A DNA stretch of 32,981 bases from JAKAWQ01 sp035549615 (lineage in GTDB: Bacteria > Pseudomonadota > Alphaproteobacteria > Acetobacterales > Acetobacteraceae): assembly GCA_035549615.1 (NCBI GenBank), contig DASZQO010000244.1, positions 1 to 32,981 on the forward strand, written 5' to 3'. Under the pieces are notes generated by a model, which was given only the letters and a program-made list of their open reading frames with translations, was not told where the DNA came from and made no database searches. Positions 16,119-24,040 of this stretch are shown one piece after another. Within the stretch, counting starts at the first letter, position 1. Every line of letters starts with the position of its first letter. A program made the translations under genes and the position numbers.

Positions 16119-17060
16119 ATGAGCGCCCTCGGCGGGCGGCATCAGGGGAGCGTGCTGCGCGTCGGGCTCCCTGCCGTCGCGCTCATCGTGATGCTGGGGG
16201 CGATCTTCACGATGCAGCCGCGGACGACGAGCTATTTCGGGCTCACCGTGCTGCTCAATTTCACCTTGCCGGCCATCTTTGCCGCCATGGCGCAGATGGC
16301 GGTGATCACGGTGGGGGACATCGATCTCGGCATCGGGCCGTTTCTCTCGCTCGTCAATTGCATCGCGGCGACCCTGCTCGCCGGGCACCCGCTCCTCGGC
16401 TGGCTCTCTCTCGCCGCGCTTGTCGGCGCCTATGCGCTGATGGGTGCGCTGATCCATGTGCGGCGGCTGCCTTCGATCGTCGTCACGCTCGGCGCCTCCT
16501 TCGTCTGGCTTGGCCTCGCCCTTCTGGTTCTGCCGAACCCGGGTGGGACGCCGCCCTCCTGGCTGCCCGCGCTCCTCTCATGGCAGCCGCCGTTTTTGCC
16601 CCTGCCCGTTCTGGCATCGATTCTGCTTGCCATCTGCAGCGAATTGCTTCTGATGCATACCTCCTACGGCGTGGTTCTGCGTGGGATCGGCGGCAACCCG
16701 CGCGCGGTCGCGCATACCGGCTGGTCGCTGCTTGCCGGCAGAATGGTGCTGTATGCGGTGGCGGGCGCCTGCGGCGTGCTGGCGGGCCTTGCCCTCACCG
16801 GCCTCAACACGGCCGGCGATGCCACAGTGGGCACGCAGTACACACTGGTCTCCATCGCCGCAGTCATCGTGGGCGGCGGGGAATTCGTAGGCGGCATCGT
16901 GACGCCGGTCGGCACTGTCGTCGGCGCGTGGATCATGCTGCTTGCCGGCTCGCTTCTCTCCTTTCTCAACATCTCGACCGACTGGCAGTTGAGCGTGCAA
17001 GGCGGGATCCTGATCGTCGTGCTGGGACTCCGTGCGCTCAATCGGTGGAGTGGCGCATGA
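16119..17060 (+). CDS. CUT2 sugar ABC transporter permease A (importer 2)
   Basis: A 313-residue polytopic inner-membrane protein of the RbsC-like family. Several hydrophobic helices are evident, with VITVGDIDLGIGPFLSLVN near the N-terminal third and the cytoplasmic coupling phrase GIGGNPRAVAHTGW. The start is uncertain: ATG 16119 lacks a clear ribosome binding site, and TTG 16095 would overlap the ATPase stop. It overlaps the next permease by the ATGA motif at 17057-17060, showing tight translational coupling. A pair of different permeases implies a heterodimeric channel, unlike the single permease of importer 1. Confidence 0.88.
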   Translation: MSALGGRHQGSVLRVGLPAVALIVMLGAIFTMQPRTTSYFGLTVLLNFTLPAIFAAMAQMAVITVGDIDLGIGPFLSLVNCIAATLLAGHPLLGWLSLAALVGAYALMGALIHVRRLPSIVVTLGASFVWLGLALLVLPNPGGTPPSWLPALLSWQPPFLPLPVLASILLAICSELLLMHTSYGVVLRGIGGNPRAVAHTGWSLLAGRMVLYAVAGACGVLAGLALTGLNTAGDATVGTQYTLVSIAAVIVGGGEFVGGIVTPVGTVVGAWIMLLAGSLLSFLNISTDWQLSVQGGILIVVLGLRALNRWSGA

Positions 17061-18010
17061 GCGGCGGGCTTCGCGCCTGGCTCGATGCGCGGCCATGGCT
17101 CTGGTCCTTCGGCGCCGCGCTCATCGTCTGGCTGGTGACCGCTCTCGTCGTGCAGGGCCGCGGCATGCTGGCGACGCTCGCGGTCGCGCTGCAATTTGCG
17201 ACCTTCTACGCGATCGTCGGCATCGGCCAGATGTTCACGATCGCGGCCGGCCCCGGGAATATCGATCTTTCGATCCCCGGCGTGATGACCTTCGCGGGCT
17301 ATATCGCGATCGGGCTGATGAACGGCAGCAATCACGGGCTGCTCGCGGGGCTCGCGGCCGGAATCGGGGTCGGGATTGTCGCGGGGGTGTTCAATGTCCT
17401 GCTGATCCAGGGGCTTCGCATCCCGCCGATGATCGGCACGCTCGCCTCGGGCTTCGTGTTCCAGTCGATGGCGATCGCCTATTCGCGCACCACGAACGCC
17501 CCGCCAGCGCCGCTGCTCGTCTCGTTCAGCGCTGCAAGGCTGCTCGGCGTGCCCCTGATCGCGCTTCTTTTCATCGTCTTTACCGGTCTCGTTGCCGCCG
17601 CGCTCCAGCGCTCGGTGTTCGGGCGGGCGGTGCTGGCGATCGGACAGAATGTGCGGGCCGCGCGGCTCGCGGGCCTTGCCGTGCGCCGCACCCTGGCGCT
17701 GGTCTATCTGCTCTCGGCGATTCTCGCCGCCATCGCCGGAATCCTGCTCGCAGCCTATTCCGGCGGCGCGGCCCTCGATATGGGCGCCGACTATCTCCTC
17801 ATGTCGATCGCGGTGGTGGTGCTGGGCGGCACCTCCATTGCCGGCGGCCAGGCCAGCCCGGCCGGGCTTTGGGGCGCGGCAACCCTGCTCGACCTCGTGG
17901 TGACGATGCTGAATGTGATGCGCGTCGGCGCCGGCGTGCGCTATGTCGTTACCGGCCTCATCATCATCGGCGTGCTGGCCCTGGCGAAGGGGCGTGACGA
18001 AGCCGCGTGA
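17057..18010 (+). CDS. CUT2 sugar ABC transporter permease B (importer 2)
   Basis: A 317-residue RbsC-like inner-membrane permease. Hallmarks include AAGPGNIDLSIPGVMTFAG, the coupling segment AIGQNVRAARLAGLAVRR and the helix VVVLGGTSIAGGQASPAG. ATG 17057 overlaps the upstream permease stop by four bases. A much longer open frame extends upstream to 16358, but it overlaps permease A entirely and is a shadow. It probably pairs with permease A and the tandem ATPase at 14627. It ends 61 bp before a convergent gene, so it is the last gene of the importer 2 operon. Confidence 0.92.
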   Translation: MSGGLRAWLDARPWLWSFGAALIVWLVTALVVQGRGMLATLAVALQFATFYAIVGIGQMFTIAAGPGNIDLSIPGVMTFAGYIAIGLMNGSNHGLLAGLAAGIGVGIVAGVFNVLLIQGLRIPPMIGTLASGFVFQSMAIAYSRTTNAPPAPLLVSFSAARLLGVPLIALLFIVFTGLVAAALQRSVFGRAVLAIGQNVRAARLAGLAVRRTLALVYLLSAILAAIAGILLAAYSGGAALDMGADYLLMSIAVVVLGGTSIAGGQASPAGLWGAATLLDLVVTMLNVMRVGAGVRYVVTGLIIIGVLALAKGRDEAA

Positions 18011-18071
18011 CCCGGTTGGCCAAATCGGCCGCCCCTTGGCGAAATTGCCGCTGGAGCACGCTGATTTCCCG

Positions 18072-18956
18072 TCATCGCGCCCGGCTGACCGGAAGGCTCT
18101 GTTCGGCAAGAAACGCCGCCAGGGCGGCGGTCACGAATTCGGGTGCTTCCAGACTGGAAATGTGCCCGGCCTGCGGAATCTCCATAAAGCGGCAACCCAG
18201 GCGCTCGGCCATGCGCCGCCCCTCCTCGGGGGGACGCGGGATGTCGTGGGCTCCGGTCATCACCAGCACCGGCATCTTGAGCTTTGCGAGATCGTCCATG
18301 GCATCGCGGCGGTCGAAAATGATGCGGCCGAGCGGTACGACGCTGTCGACCACCCGCTCGCGGTTCCAGCCGCGGAGCATGGCATCGAACTCTGCCGGCA
18401 GCTCAGGCTTCCGGCTTGCCACGGAGGGCGAGAAGTAAAGGGGCACGATCCCCTCGCGCAGAGCGTCTGGCAGCATGCCCGCTTTCTCAATGGCGCCGAC
18501 GATGGCGGAATACTGCTCCCTCGTGGCGGCGGGCTCCTCCGCAAGAGACGTTCCCATCAGCACGAGGGACGATACCCGCGCCGGCGCCATCATCGCCAGT
18601 TCCGCTCCCCACATGCCGCCCAACGAGAGGCCGACCAGAGCAAAGCGGTTCACACCGAGATGATCCAGCATTGTCAGATGCTGCTTCGCGAGGTCCTGCA
18701 TGCTCGTGGTCGTGATGGGAAGCCGGCCGGATCCGCCATGGCCCCAGAGCTCCGGAACGATCACTCGATAGCGCTTCGCAAGCTCCTCTATCTGAGGGCG
18801 CCACATCCGCACGTCCCACAGATAGCTTGTGCCGAGGACCACGGGATCCCCGGCGCCAAACTCGAAAATGTTCAGTCGTGATCCCTCGATCTCGATCCGC
18901 TTCGCCGCATGCGCGACAGATGGAAAGCCACGCGACGAGGCATCGTCAAACGTCAT
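18072..18956 (-). CDS. Alpha/beta-fold hydrolase
   Basis: A 294-residue cytoplasmic serine hydrolase of the alpha/beta-hydrolase fold, similar in layout to 3-oxoadipate enol-lactonase and haloperoxidase-like esterases. The nucleophile elbow is GLSLGG, the acid lies in TGAHDIPRPP and the His in QAGHISSLEAPE. The oxyanion-region HG motif near the N-terminus is replaced by VVLGTSYLWD. The start is taken as ATG 18954-18956 (MTFDDASSRGF). A longer frame exists upstream, but its extra residues are not family-like. It converges on permease B and is divergent from the M20 hydrolase. A 16-bp palindrome lies 76 bp upstream. Ester or lactone substrate unknown. Confidence 0.88.
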   Translation of the reverse strand: MTFDDASSRGFPSVAHAAKRIEIEGSRLNIFEFGAGDPVVLGTSYLWDVRMWRPQIEELAKRYRVIVPELWGHGGSGRLPITTTSMQDLAKQHLTMLDHLGVNRFALVGLSLGGMWGAELAMMAPARVSSLVLMGTSLAEEPAATREQYSAIVGAIEKAGMLPDALREGIVPLYFSPSVASRKPELPAEFDAMLRGWNRERVVDSVVPLGRIIFDRRDAMDDLAKLKMPVLVMTGAHDIPRPPEEGRRMAERLGCRFMEIPQAGHISSLEAPEFVTAALAAFLAEQSLPVSRAR

Positions 18957-19316
18957 GGGATTCTCTTTCGCGGAAGACGAAAATGCTACATTGCCTTGCG
19001 CGGCGAAGTCCACGCACCGCATCGAAAAACGCGTTTCATTTGAAACGGGAAACTCGATTTTCCTCGAAGCGTGCGTGCTGGCGCAGAATTTCGGCAAGCA
19101 CCGTGCATGAATTCGCGGTTGACGGCCGCCCCGCGGAGCAAACCGCTTCGTGCCAGGAATAGAGTCCTGCGGCGTGCCTTCGCTTCATGGACCTGCCCGG
19201 CTGGCAGCGGGTGAGACCAGTGGCGGAACCGGGCATGGCGCCGTATGAGGGTATGTTCGCAGCCTGCCCCGATCCTTTGGTATCGGACAATGGAAGCTGA
19301 GAGGATCCCTCTGGCG
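18957..19316. other. Divergent promoter region with a 16-bp palindrome
   Basis: This 360-bp gap lies between divergent hydrolase genes and carries no gene. The half nearest the alpha/beta hydrolase is A/T-rich and holds a perfect palindrome, CGTTTCATTTGAAACG, at 19032-19047, the best operator candidate. Nearer the M20 gene is the inverted pair CCGAT/ATCGG at 19269-19286, just before an alternative M20 start (19290). Confidence 0.45.
19032..19047. promoter_or_regulatory. Perfect 16-bp palindrome, candidate operator
   Basis: CGTTTCATTTGAAACG is fully self-complementary apart from the central TT, and lies in the A/T-rich half of the divergent region, 76 bp from the alpha/beta hydrolase start. 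Its form fits dimeric regulators such as MarR, TetR or IclR types. No regulator is encoded in the window. It could control one or both divergent genes. Confidence 0.4.
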
Positions 19317-20462
19317 ATGGATGATGAAACCGCCGCCGCGCTGGTCGCCTGGCGCCGCCACCTGCATGCGCACCCCGAGCTTTCGACGGAGGAGCGCGAG
19401 ACGGCCGCCTTCGTCGCCGAGCGCCTCACCGAGCTCGGCATCCCCTTCGTCACTGGCGTGGGGGGGCATGGGGTGGTTGCCACCCTCTTTCGTCCCGGTT
19501 CGGACCGGTCGGTGGCGCTGCGGGCCGATATGGACGCGCTGCCGATCCCTGAGGAGACCAACCTCGCCTATGCCTCGACCCGGCCGGGCGTGATGCATGC
19601 CTGCGGGCATGACGGGCACACGGCCTCGCTGCTCGGCGCGGCAAGGCTTCTCCTGCACGATAGCTCCTGGCGCGGGACGATCCGGCTGATCTTCCAGCCG
19701 GCCGAAGAGGGGGCGGGCGGAGCGCGCGCGATGCTTGCCGACGGACTTCTTGAGCGCTTCCCCTTCGAGCGTATTTTCGCCTTTCACAACTGGCCCGGAC
19801 TCGAGGCGGGCACGGTGATGCTGCACGCCGGCCCGGTGATGGCAGCGGGCCAGCGCTTCTGCGTGACCCTCCATGGCAAGGCCGGCCATGCCGCCATGCC
19901 GCATCTGGCGAGGGACCCCATGGTGGCGGCCGCCCACCTGCTGCTCGGGCTGCAATCGATCGTCTCGCGCGAGGTGAGCCCGCTTGACGCGGCGGTGCTG
20001 ACGGTCGGCATGATCGAGGGCGGCAATGCGCCCAACCAGATCCCGGAAACCGCCATCCTGCGCGGCACGTTCCGCGGCTATCGTGACGAGGTGCTCGCGC
20101 TGGTCGGCGCCTCGCTCCGGCGTGTCGTCGATGGCGTCGCGGCCGCCTTTGGCATGAGCGCCGATGTCGCCACGCAGGGCATCGCCATCGCCACCATCAA
20201 CGCGAAAGCCGAAGCCGACCGCGCCGCCGCGGCCGCCGCCGCAGCCGGGCTCACGGTGCGGCGTGATCTTCCGCCCAGCATGACCAGCGAGGATTTCGCC
20301 TGGTTCCTGCAAAGGACGCCGGGCGCCTTTGCCTGGATCGGCAATGGGCCGAGCGAGGGCGGGCGGGACCTGCACAGCCCCCATTACGACTTCAACGACA
20401 CGATCCTTCCCCGTGCCGCGACCTATCTCGCCTCCGCGGCACAGGCGGCGTTGACGGAATAG
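19317..20462 (+). CDS. M20 family amidohydrolase (N-acyl-amino acid / hippurate hydrolase-like)
   Basis: A 381-residue zinc-dependent carboxypeptidase-fold enzyme that hydrolyses N-acyl or amide bonds of amino acids. Metal-site motifs include ALRADMDALPI, MHACGHDGHTASLLG and QPAEEGAGGARAM. The dimerisation lobe holds GKAGHAAMPH. Near the C-terminus SMTSEDFAWFLQ and FNDTILP complete the family pattern. The start is placed at ATG 19317 (MDDETAAAL), preceded by GAGAGGA with a slightly long spacer. ATG 19290 is an in-frame alternative. Single gene, cytoplasmic, divergent from the alpha/beta hydrolase. Confidence 0.9.
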   Translation: MDDETAAALVAWRRHLHAHPELSTEERETAAFVAERLTELGIPFVTGVGGHGVVATLFRPGSDRSVALRADMDALPIPEETNLAYASTRPGVMHACGHDGHTASLLGAARLLLHDSSWRGTIRLIFQPAEEGAGGARAMLADGLLERFPFERIFAFHNWPGLEAGTVMLHAGPVMAAGQRFCVTLHGKAGHAAMPHLARDPMVAAAHLLLGLQSIVSREVSPLDAAVLTVGMIEGGNAPNQIPETAILRGTFRGYRDEVLALVGASLRRVVDGVAAAFGMSADVATQGIAIATINAKAEADRAAAAAAAAGLTVRRDLPPSMTSEDFAWFLQRTPGAFAWIGNGPSEGGRDLHSPHYDFNDTILPRAATYLASAAQAALTE

Positions 20463-20529
20463 ACGGTCCGCGGATGCCCTCGGTAAACGACTTTTTAGAT
20501 TGACGTCATGCAGTGCCACGGAAATGGGT

Positions 20530-20535
20530 TATAAT
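20530..20535 (+). promoter_or_regulatory. Candidate -10 element upstream of the small secreted protein
   Basis: A perfect TATAAT occurs in an A/T-rich pocket (20527-20540), 36 bp before the ATG at 20572. The obvious TTGACG at 20500-20505 is 24 bp away, too far for a standard sigma-70 pair, and the hexamer at normal distance is poor. The -10 call is reasonable; the -35 is unresolved. Confidence 0.4.
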
Positions 20536-20571
20536 TATCCATCGGCTCTTGAACGGCTAACGGAGATTGTC

Positions 20572-21144
20572 ATGAGACGCGCCCTTCTTGTCGCGACGGC
20601 CTGTTGCGCGCTCGCCGGGATTTCCGCACCGGCCATGGCCAAAAGCCCCGCCTTCCATACGATGACCGTCCAGCTTCCCAGTGGGGAAGTTGCCCAGATC
20701 CGCTATACGGGCGACGTGCCGCCGGCGGTCGTGATCGCCCCCGGCCCGATGGTTGCTGACACCTTCCTGCCGGTGCCTCCCATGGTCGGGCCCGATTCGC
20801 CCTTCGCGATGATGGACAGGATTTCCACCCAGATGGAGCAGCAGGCGGCGAGCCTGCTCCGGCAGGTTGAGAGCCTGGCTGCGGCGCCGATGCCCGCGCC
20901 CGGCAGCCTGCCGGCCGGCAGCACAGGCTATTCTTTCGTCTCGACGATGACGGGGAACGGAGCCTGCATGGAGAGCACGCAGATCACCTATTCGGGCAAT
21001 AGCGCCCCGAAAGTGGTCTCCTACCGCTCAGGCAATTGCGGGGCGGGGGCTGGCGCCACGGCCCCGACGGTGATCCGCACCGCGCCGACGCCCAGCCAGC
21101 CGCAGGCTGAGCCGCCGGGCTTGGTCCTGGCGAGCAACAACTAA
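20572..21144 (+). CDS. Secreted protein of unknown function
   Basis: A 190-residue protein with a clear signal peptide, MRRALLVATACCALAG to APAMA. The mature part contains TVQLPSGEVAQIRYTGD, which reads like a small beta-strand domain, then a Pro/Ala/Met-rich middle, a region with two Cys (GNGACMEST and SGNCGAG), and a Pro-rich tail ending in SNN. I do not recognise the family. Similar short alphaproteobacterial proteins with PSG..a.IrY are usually annotated hypothetical. ATG 20572 is preceded by CGGAG. A strong hairpin lies 170 bp downstream, between it and the convergent phospholipase. Confidence 0.75.
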   Translation: MRRALLVATACCALAGISAPAMAKSPAFHTMTVQLPSGEVAQIRYTGDVPPAVVIAPGPMVADTFLPVPPMVGPDSPFAMMDRISTQMEQQAASLLRQVESLAAAPMPAPGSLPAGSTGYSFVSTMTGNGACMESTQITYSGNSAPKVVSYRSGNCGAGAGATAPTVIRTAPTPSQPQAEPPGLVLASNN

Positions 21145-21305
21145 GGCGGATCGCGCCCGAGGGATATCGGAGCGACTCGCGAACGAGCACGGATGCGTGA
21201 ATCGGGTGCTCCGAACATGTCGTCGGGGAGCCCCGTCCACAGCATCGCAGGGATCGCTTGAATCGACTCCGCGGAAGAGCGGGGGAGCGTGATGATCCTC
21301 GCGGC

Positions 21306-21355
21306 CTGCCGATCCCTTCCATTCGCTGCTTGTGACAGCGAACGGAAGGGGCAGG
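21306..21355. terminator. Strong hairpin between convergent genes
   Basis: CCCTTCC-A-TTCGCTG (21314-21328) pairs with CAGCGAA-C-GGAAGGG (21336-21350): 14 pairs and one mismatch, loop CTTGTGA. A flanking CCTGC/GCAGG can add five pairs across a small bulge. It lies in the 266-bp gap between the convergent secreted-protein and phospholipase genes. There is no U tract, so it may act as an RNA-stability or Rho-linked end rather than a classical terminator. A weaker nested inverted repeat is at 21168-21214. Confidence 0.5.
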
Positions 21356-21410
21356 AGAGGCGGATCGCCACGCTTTTCGCTCGTGAGAAGCCGTCTCGAT
21401 GACGCTGGGC

Positions 21411-23672
21411 CTATGCCTCGCTGCGCCCGATGAGCGGATCGCTGAGGCTGTCGGCGCCGGTTTCGACATGGCCGGCATAATGGCGAATGAAGCTCGGATC
21501 GGATTCGACGGTGATCTGCACGTCATACCAGTTGGCGTTGGATCTCAGGCTCAGAACCGTGGGCAGGCTCTCACCGGGGAGCAGGAAATTCCGATGTGAA
21601 TTGCCGGTGTAGTTGTCGGCAATGTTCACCGGCACGGCCGCCGCGCCGGCATTGGTGACGATCAGGATGAGGCCTCCACCGGGCAGATCGTATTCGCTTC
21701 GAACCGCGAGATTGGCCGAGGACGGTGTCATGCCGCCTGCAAATCTGCGGAAGAATCCGTTCGGCCCGTACACCGAGAGATCATAATTGCTGCCGCCCGT
21801 CGGCCGCCATGTATCCGAGAGCGATTTGGCGACGGGATCGACCGTATAGCCCCAGGGACCCGCCCCCGAGCCGCCATTCAGTGCCCCGAGCGCGGTGCGG
21901 ACGTGAAAGAACGCGCCGGCCGTGCCGGTATTGCTGAAGTGGATTCTGACGGATTGGTTGCCGACATTGACGCTCGCATCCGCCTGCAATTGATAAGGCA
22001 GCGCACGGGCAAGGCGCTGCCCGGGCTCCTGCACCGGCATCGTCTGGTCGGTCGGAATGGTCAGCGTCAGCGTCTTGGCTGGCTGCTGGCCGGCTTCGAT
22101 GATCGCCTGAGTGACCGGCTCCAATGTCGAACCGGACACGAAACTGACGAAGTTGGTGGTATCCGGCAGCGGCGGGGTGGTCGGGTTGGCATGCTTGAAA
22201 TTGAAGGCCGATGTCAGATCGCCACACACGGCACGGCGCCACGGCGTGATGTGCGGATTGATCACGCCGAAACGCTTCTCGATGAACTGGATGACCGAGG
22301 TATGGTCGAAGGTCTGCGAGCAGACCCAGCCACCCTTGCTCCACGGCGAGACGATGAAGCAGGGAACGCGCGCGCCGAGCCCGTAGGGACCGGTGGGAAG
22401 TTTGCTGTTGTTTGGGACACCCGGATAGATCTCGTTGACGGTGCTGACTGTCGAAAGCCCCTGTGCCGCGCTTTCGGGAGCGGTCGGCGCCACGATGTGA
22501 TCGAAGAACCCGTCATTCTCGTCGAAATTGATGATGAGAACGGTCGAAGCCCAGACTTCGGGGTTGGATGTCAGCGCGTCCAGAACGTTCGAGATATACC
22601 AGGCGCCCCAGTTCGGCGGAAATGTCGGGTGTTCGCAATAGGCCTGCGGCGCGACAATCCAGGAGACTTGCGGCAAAGTGTTGTTCTTCACGTCATTCTG
22701 CAGCGGCGCGAAAAGGGAGCCGCCATTGAATCCGCCATTATTGAAGATATTGGTGCCAGTCCGCGCTTTTTGGAACAAGGGACTATCCGACTGGGCGCTC
22801 TGATACTGCAGGAAGTAGAGTACCGAAGTGTCGCCGTAATTGCCGATGAAGGGGTTGTTGGTGAACCCCTCTTCACCAGCGGGATCCAGCCCCTGCCCCA
22901 CATCCTGGTAGATCTTCCAGGAAATACCGGCTGCCTGCAACTGCTCCGGATAGGTCAGCCAGTCATAGCCCTGCTCGGCATTGTTGATGACGGGGCCGCC
23001 GGGCACCATGCCATTCCCAGCCGAGGTCCCTGTGCTATCCGAGGACGAAAGTGTGAAGCTTCCCGGATTGGCCGCAGAAAAGGGAGAGGCAAGAGTATCC
23101 GGCAAGGTTCCGTTCTGACCCACCCAGCCTGTCCACAAATAATAGCGGTTGGGGTCGGTCGGCCCCATGATCGAGCAATGATAATTGTCGCAGATGGTGA
23201 AGGCGTCGGCGAGCGCGTAGTGGAACGGGATGTCCGTCCGGTCCACGAAGCACATCGTCTCCGTGCCTTTGGCGGCCACCCATCCATCATTGTTGCCGTT
23301 GTTCCACGCCGCGTGCGCATCCGACCAGTTGTGCGGAAGATCACCGATGAACTGATAGCCCATCAGCGGTTCCGGCGGATGGAACGGCAGCAGGGTGCCG
23401 GAACCGTTGGGCTGCTGGAACACCGAGTTGCCAGAAGAAAGCGTCACCGCGCGGGGATCACTGAAGCCCCGTACCCCACGAAGAGTGCCGAAATAATGAT
23501 CAAGCGAACGATTCTCCTGCATGAGGATGACGATGTGCCTGACATCGTGAATCGTGCCGCTGACGATTTTCGGTTCAATCGCTAGGGCCCGCCTGATGGA
23601 ATCCGGGAATGCCGCACTCAATGCCGCGGCGCCCAGACCACGGAGAACGGTACGACGATCTGCACTCGGCAT
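21411..23672 (-). CDS. Phosphocholine-type phospholipase C, Tat-exported
   Basis: A 753-residue extracytoplasmic phosphoesterase of the non-haemolytic/haemolytic PlcN/PlcH type. The N-terminus RRTVLRGLGAAALSAAF is a twin-arginine signal. The catalytic domain has QENRSLDHYFG (residues 52-62), GPTDPNRYYLW with the likely nucleophilic Thr172, NFDENDGFFDHIVAP and FDHTSVIQFIEKRFG. Two C-terminal beta domains (DUF756-like) follow, one containing FHVRTALG. It would release phosphocholine or a similar head group from phospholipids, supplying phosphate or choline. AGAGG lies 8 nt before the start. It is transcribed away from the metallo-beta-lactamase-fold gene, from a region with a tandem repeat. Confidence 0.93.
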   Translation of the reverse strand: MPSADRRTVLRGLGAAALSAAFPDSIRRALAIEPKIVSGTIHDVRHIVILMQENRSLDHYFGTLRGVRGFSDPRAVTLSSGNSVFQQPNGSGTLLPFHPPEPLMGYQFIGDLPHNWSDAHAAWNNGNNDGWVAAKGTETMCFVDRTDIPFHYALADAFTICDNYHCSIMGPTDPNRYYLWTGWVGQNGTLPDTLASPFSAANPGSFTLSSSDSTGTSAGNGMVPGGPVINNAEQGYDWLTYPEQLQAAGISWKIYQDVGQGLDPAGEEGFTNNPFIGNYGDTSVLYFLQYQSAQSDSPLFQKARTGTNIFNNGGFNGGSLFAPLQNDVKNNTLPQVSWIVAPQAYCEHPTFPPNWGAWYISNVLDALTSNPEVWASTVLIINFDENDGFFDHIVAPTAPESAAQGLSTVSTVNEIYPGVPNNSKLPTGPYGLGARVPCFIVSPWSKGGWVCSQTFDHTSVIQFIEKRFGVINPHITPWRRAVCGDLTSAFNFKHANPTTPPLPDTTNFVSFVSGSTLEPVTQAIIEAGQQPAKTLTLTIPTDQTMPVQEPGQRLARALPYQLQADASVNVGNQSVRIHFSNTGTAGAFFHVRTALGALNGGSGAGPWGYTVDPVAKSLSDTWRPTGGSNYDLSVYGPNGFFRRFAGGMTPSSANLAVRSEYDLPGGGLILIVTNAGAAAVPVNIADNYTGNSHRNFLLPGESLPTVLSLRSNANWYDVQITVESDPSFIRHYAGHVETGADSLSDPLIGRSEA

Positions 23673-23711
23673 GGTGGCGGCCTCTTCGTAAATTGACGGG
23701 GCGGGCGTGTC

Positions 23712-23737
23712 ACATAGTCGGAACGTTCCGGTCTATG
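23712..23737. promoter_or_regulatory. Palindrome upstream of phospholipase C
   Basis: The perfect core CGGAACGTTCCG (23719-23730) is flanked by ACATAG on the left and CTATGT on the right, offset by one base, so an almost complete palindrome of about 25 bp results. It lies about 40-65 bp upstream of the phospholipase start, downstream of the candidate promoter. It could be a repressor site or an mRNA hairpin in the leader. Confidence 0.45.
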
Positions 23738-23744
23738 TCGGCCG

Positions 23745-23800
23745 CTTGATAGTTCCATTACAAATATTATTCCTTGATAGTTCCATTACAAATATTATTC
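23745..23800. repeat. Perfect 28-bp tandem duplication creating a candidate phospholipase promoter
   Basis: Bases 23745-23772 are repeated exactly at 23773-23800; each unit begins CTTGATAGTTCCATTAC and ends ATTATTC. Read on the minus strand, one copy supplies TTGTAA (23791-23786) and the adjacent copy TAATAT (23769-23764), separated by 16 bp, a good sigma-70-like pair directed at the phospholipase. The repeat itself is certain; the promoter role is inferred. Confidence 0.7.
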
Positions 23801-24040
23801 ATGGTCTTTCCGACTGGAAAACTCCTGGCGCCGCTCTGCCTGCTGGCTTCATCGCTAAATCTGTCCGCAATCGGTTTGAAGGTTTGTCTCAATAATTTCG
23901 AAATCCGCGTCTCCTGTGCCGCCCCGTCTTCGGCCGCGAGACCGCCGTGTGCCGTGGGCGGCCAACCCGTCCCTTGCCTTGGCTCAGCAAACCCGTAGCA
24001 TCTCCTGCCCGAGTGTCAGGACCCGAGGGAGAGACGCCTC

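Larger units (their letters stand above)
23673..24040. other. Divergent promoter region with palindrome and tandem repeat
   Basis: The 368-bp gap between the phospholipase and the metallo-hydrolase carries no convincing gene. It holds an imperfect palindrome (23712-23737), a perfect 28-bp tandem duplication (23745-23800) and an A/T-rich stretch to about 23905, then GC-rich DNA. Small open frames through the repeat are not supported by composition or ribosome binding sites. Confidence 0.5.

Noticed and set aside
16358..17056. Long N-terminal extension of permease B
   Set aside because: The added 233 residues overlap permease A in another frame and are Arg/Ala-rich; the ATGA overlap at 17057 is the natural start.
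20500..20535. TTGACG and TATAAT as a standard promoter pair
   Set aside because: The 24-bp spacer is too long for sigma-70; only the -10 was kept as a tentative call.
21145..21410. Fourth copy of the dispersed repeat
   Set aside because: A few words such as GAGCGTGATGAT are shared with the spacer at 11890, but block order and the loop motif are absent.
21903..23585. 560-codon open frame on the plus strand
   Set aside because: Antisense to phospholipase C, which has a Tat signal and all catalytic motifs.
23712..23737. Pho box for phospholipase C
   Set aside because: The site is a true palindrome, not the direct-repeat CTGTCAT form expected of PhoB.
23745..23800. CRISPR array or insertion-site duplication
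   Set aside because: The two 28-bp units directly abut with no spacer or inserted element and no cas or transposase gene nearby.
23774..23998. 74-codon open frame after the tandem repeat
   Set aside because: It begins inside the repeat, lacks a ribosome binding site, and its second half is low-quality Pro/Ala/Cys sequence.
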